Part shown: piece by piece, positions 6,282 through 8,407 of the stretch
Layout of the letters: every line of letters begins with the position of its first letter
How positions within the stretch are numbered: position 1 is the first letter of the stretch
Source of the DNA: Lachnospiraceae bacterium UBA7012
GTDB taxonomy: Bacteria; Bacillota; Clostridia; Lachnospirales; Lachnospiraceae
Reading direction: 5' to 3'
Length of the DNA stretch: 8,407 nt
NCBI GenBank assembly: GCA_002449595.1
Contig: DJXE01000187.1
Span: 1 to 8,407, forward strand
The notes under the pieces: model-generated
Database searches by the model: none
What the model saw: only the letters and a program-made list of their open reading frames with translations
Told to the model about the DNA's origin: nothing
Made by a program: the position numbers and the translations under genes

Positions 6282-6287
6282 CTCCTT
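6282..6287 (-). promoter_or_regulatory. Ribosome binding site selecting a GTG start for the CDF gene
   Basis: AAGGAG is seven bases upstream of GTG at 6274 on the minus strand. The in-frame ATG three codons later would be sixteen bases away, outside the normal range. Confidence 0.8.
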
Positions 6288-6356
6288 CATCCCCTTGTGC
6301 CGGCGTCACTGCTGTCGAGATCCGCAGCCGCCTCTCATTTGAATCCTATGGTTCGC

Positions 6357-8087
6357 TCACTTCACCTTCAGGTAGTATGTCGTCCACATCGCATGCCGGT
6401 CCACGCTCCGGATCTCCGGCATACTGCCCTGCTCTTCGCGGATCGCCTCCGCAAGATCTCCAATCAACAGGTCCCGGTTCTCCGCATCCGCGGCGTAGAT
6501 CACAGCGCCCCGGCCCGCATCCCGCACGGCTTCCCGCAGCTGCTCCACGTTATGCACCGCGCTGCCCTCACTCAGGAAGTACACCTTGGGATACTGGAGA
6601 AGAACGTCCGGGATCCACCATACATGATCAGGACTCTGCGGGTTGAAAAGCAATATCGCCGGCTCCTCACAGTGTTCCCTCGCGAAGGTAATGCGCGCCT
6701 CGTTCTCCGGATACAGGAAGAGGACGCGTCCCCCGGCGAGACCGGCAAGATCCAGGACCAGGAGCAGAACTGCTGCCGCAACCGGAAGATATTTTGCTAT
6801 GCGCACCTGGAAGGCAGACAGTCCGCAGAGAATGAGCAGAATGAAAACAGGACAGATCGGGATCTCGTAGCGGATCGACGTCTCTCCGAGGATCAGGCCG
6901 GTCTTTGCGACCGCCAGGAAGTAGCCCGCACAGACCACGATGAGGAGACGCACTTCCTGCCGGATCCGGACTTTTTTGACCACCGCTGCTGCCACAGCAG
7001 CGGCGAGAGCGGCAATGAGAAACACGAGCATCCATCCGCCGAATGCATATCTGCTGACGAGACTGAAAAATGCCCGGACCCTCCCAAACGTGTTTCCGAT
7101 ATTCAGGAATTCCGCCTGTGCCTCTTTCCCGCGGTACCCGCGGAATATGTGAGAGAGCGCCGCCGGGTAGTACAGCACGCCGATGATTCCTGCAGCCGCC
7201 TGGCTGCAGACATAAAAGCCTGCGAGACGAAGGAACATCTTTCTATCTGATTCTTTTACTGCCGTCACCAGATATCTAAGCAGCACGATTGCTGTATAGA
7301 TTCCCGCAAAGAACAACGCAATCAGGTAGTAGTACTGCGTCATGAAGCCCAGGAATGAAACGACTGTCATCGAGATGAACAGGCGAAGATATTCCCGTCG
7401 CAAGCTATTTACCGAGGACTCCCGCAGCATCTGAAGAAACCGGACATGCAGGATCAGCATCGCGAGTACGAATACGGTCAGCCAGACGTACATCCGAATG
7501 AACATGACCGCACTCACTGCTGCCGGAGAAAAGCCCCACGCTGCAACTACCGCGAGGGCGCCCAGCTGGTCCCGGCTGAGACCGAACAGACCTTTCTCCT
7601 GCACCTCATCTCCACAGTACATTCCTCCTCTGTCTGCCGTCCGCATCACAAGCCGGCTCAGCTTCGCGAGCAGGAGCTGCGCGATCACGAACCCGACGAT
7701 GTTGACGGCGAGGCCCTGCCACTTGCTGAAGACGCCCGCGGACAGGCTGCATGCGAAGTGAAGGAGGTAATACCAGAGCGGCGGATGGACGTCCCAGGAC
7801 TGCACCAGCTTCACGGTGCCGAAGTGGAACCGCTCACCCGGAAGCACGCGGAACTCGTTAAGGATCGTCTCCGTGTCGACCCACTCGCCGTCCGGCGTGT
7901 AGAGGCCGGCGGAGCGGTTCGACGAAAAGTACGAATAAAACACGTCCTCATGAAAGCCCGCCTTTCGCGCGCCGAAATAGATCAGCACCGCAACCTGGGC
8001 TGCGATCATGAGGATCAAAAACGCTATATATTTTTTCTCCGGCGGGACGACCAAAGTCCCGCCGGAGCTTCTGTCAGTCTGCACCAT
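6357..8087 (-). CDS. GT-C type glycosyltransferase-like integral membrane protein
   Basis: The 576-residue product has a first membrane helix at about 20-38, then an external loop with HED (46-48), then WDVHPPLWYYLLHF (98-111), followed by about nine or ten further helices to about residue 455 and a soluble tail of about 120 residues. An acidic pair in the first loop and a D..HPPL motif are typical of GT-C enzymes of the PMT/ArnT (GT39-like) kind, which move sugars from polyprenyl-phosphate carriers to acceptors outside the membrane. Donor and acceptor cannot be read from sequence. The tail (NPQSPDHVWW, YPKVYFLSEG) looks like the extracytoplasmic domain often seen in such proteins. The start is uncertain: the ATG at 8087 has no clear ribosome binding site, and GTG is its second codon. 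The 82-base gap to the CDF gene suggests co-transcription but not a shared function. Confidence 0.75.
   Translation of the reverse strand: MVQTDRSSGGTLVVPPEKKYIAFLILMIAAQVAVLIYFGARKAGFHEDVFYSYFSSNRSAGLYTPDGEWVDTETILNEFRVLPGERFHFGTVKLVQSWDVHPPLWYYLLHFACSLSAGVFSKWQGLAVNIVGFVIAQLLLAKLSRLVMRTADRGGMYCGDEVQEKGLFGLSRDQLGALAVVAAWGFSPAAVSAVMFIRMYVWLTVFVLAMLILHVRFLQMLRESSVNSLRREYLRLFISMTVVSFLGFMTQYYYLIALFFAGIYTAIVLLRYLVTAVKESDRKMFLRLAGFYVCSQAAAGIIGVLYYPAALSHIFRGYRGKEAQAEFLNIGNTFGRVRAFFSLVSRYAFGGWMLVFLIAALAAAVAAAVVKKVRIRQEVRLLIVVCAGYFLAVAKTGLILGETSIRYEIPICPVFILLILCGLSAFQVRIAKYLPVAAAVLLLVLDLAGLAGGRVLFLYPENEARITFAREHCEEPAILLFNPQSPDHVWWIPDVLLQYPKVYFLSEGSAVHNVEQLREAVRDAGRGAVIYAADAENRDLLIGDLAEAIREEQGSMPEIRSVDRHAMWTTYYLKVK
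8038..8068. repeat. Perfect 12-bp inverted repeat in the first codons of the glycosyltransferase gene
   Basis: CTCCGGCGGGAC (8038-8049) and GTCCCGCCGGAG (8057-8068) pair perfectly around a seven-base loop. The hairpin covers codons 7-17 of the called gene. In minus-strand RNA it is followed by AAAAAA, and in plus-strand RNA by CUUCUGU, so neither direction has the U run of an intrinsic terminator. It is either a structured start region affecting translation or, if the true start is further in, part of a 5' leader. Confidence 0.8.
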
Positions 8088-8194
8088 AGAATTACGCTCG
8101 GTCAGCTGCCGTCTTTACCATATAATTTCCGGCAATCTGCCGCCTTCACCGGATCAGTGCCTGCGGCCTATTACCTTCTTTACATCATAATGCT
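8088..8194. other. Intergenic region between the kinase fragment and the glycosyltransferase gene
   Basis: I see no strong terminator or promoter. Minus-strand RNA could form small structures such as CGGCA GAT TGCCG and GCCGC...GCGGC around 8120-8170, none followed by a U run. A TTATAT hexamer near 8120 has no matching -35 box. Transcription may read through from the kinase gene. Confidence 0.4.
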
Positions 8195-8407
8195 TCAGGC
8201 GTTCTGCGCAATCGCCGCTTTCTCCGCCGGAAGGTACTTCTCATAGTCCGCAAGCCATGCGGAGAATCCGGCCTCGTCATCCGCGTCGGGCGCGATCGTC
8301 AGGCTCTCGGAATCCGCGAAGACCTTGTCCGAGAGGAACTTCTCGAGCGTCTCGCCATAGCCGTTCTGCACGCCGAGCAGATATGCCGCGAGCAGTGCCA
8401 TGCCCCA
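8195..8407 (-). CDS. FGGY-family carbohydrate kinase, C-terminal fragment (5' end outside the window)
   Basis: Seventy C-terminal residues are visible; the frame stays open to the window edge, so the internal ATG at 8401 is not a start. The fragment reads WGMALLAAYLLG, then LEKFLSDKVFADSESLTIAPD, then a helix FSAWLADYEKYLPAEKAAI before the stop. The WGxALLAAYL helix followed by a long insert-like loop and a (Y)xxxLxxEKAA tail matches my recollection of the C-terminus of FGGY kinases (xylulokinase/ribulokinase type) in Clostridia. These phosphorylate sugars such as xylulose or ribulose in the cytoplasm. The catalytic residues are outside the window, so the substrate cannot be named. Confidence 0.65.
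   Translation of the reverse strand, partial: WGMALLAAYLLGVQNGYGETLEKFLSDKVFADSESLTIAPDADDEAGFSAWLADYEKYLPAEKAAIAQNA

Noticed and set aside
6275..6356. Metal riboswitch (for example yybP-ykoY type) ahead of the CDF gene
   Set aside because: Only 82 bases separate the genes, and I see no conserved paired elements or expression-platform terminator.
5207..6646. 479-codon plus-strand frame opposite the CDF gene
   Set aside because: It is antisense to a clear six-helix transporter, and its product is Arg/Asp-rich without a fold signature.
8038..8068. Hairpin as an intrinsic terminator
   Set aside because: There is no T run after the stem on either strand; the T run lies on the wrong side for both directions.

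Overview
The window reads as chromosome of a fairly GC-rich clostridial Bacillota (Lachnospiraceae-like). The reasons are strong AGGAGG-type ribosome binding sites, a clostridial-style MnmA with RCC and NPCVICN cysteine motifs, and a VTC / DUF4956 / Cthe_2159 gene set typical of gut Firmicutes. Every supported gene lies on the minus strand, so transcription runs from high to low coordinates. The long plus-strand open frames are antisense shadows of these genes. I see no rRNA, tRNA, CRISPR array, insertion sequence or phage gene.

In transcription order: (1) 8407-8195 is the C-terminal end of an FGGY-type sugar kinase, cut by the window edge. (2) 8087-6357 is a multi-spanning GT-C type glycosyltransferase-like membrane protein; a perfect 12-bp hairpin lies inside its first codons. 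(3) 6274-5132 is a cation diffusion facilitator exporter with a GTG start, probably read with the gene before it and closed by a clear intrinsic terminator at 5038-5067. (4) 4933-1321 is a three-gene operon: a VTC polyphosphate-polymerase-like protein, a DUF4956 membrane protein, and a large surface beta-helix protein of the Cthe_2159 type with a 36-bp tandem repeat. Its promoter region carries two adjacent 11-bp direct repeats where a -35 box should be, which suggests activation by an OmpR/PhoB-type response regulator. (5) 1225-158 is mnmA, driven by an extended -10 promoter packed against a perfect hairpin that ends the previous operon. (6) 129-1 is the N-terminus of an HD-domain phosphohydrolase-like protein, 28 bases after mnmA.

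The most interesting part is 1321-5009. The three genes recur together in Firmicutes, often with a CotH kinase, but their joint function is not established. Here they appear as a compact unit with no CotH in view, a putative two-component operator, and a neighbouring cation exporter whose membrane site (NxxxD/DxxxD) resembles manganese exporters. VTC polymerases use Mn2+, so a functional link is possible, but it is only an inference.
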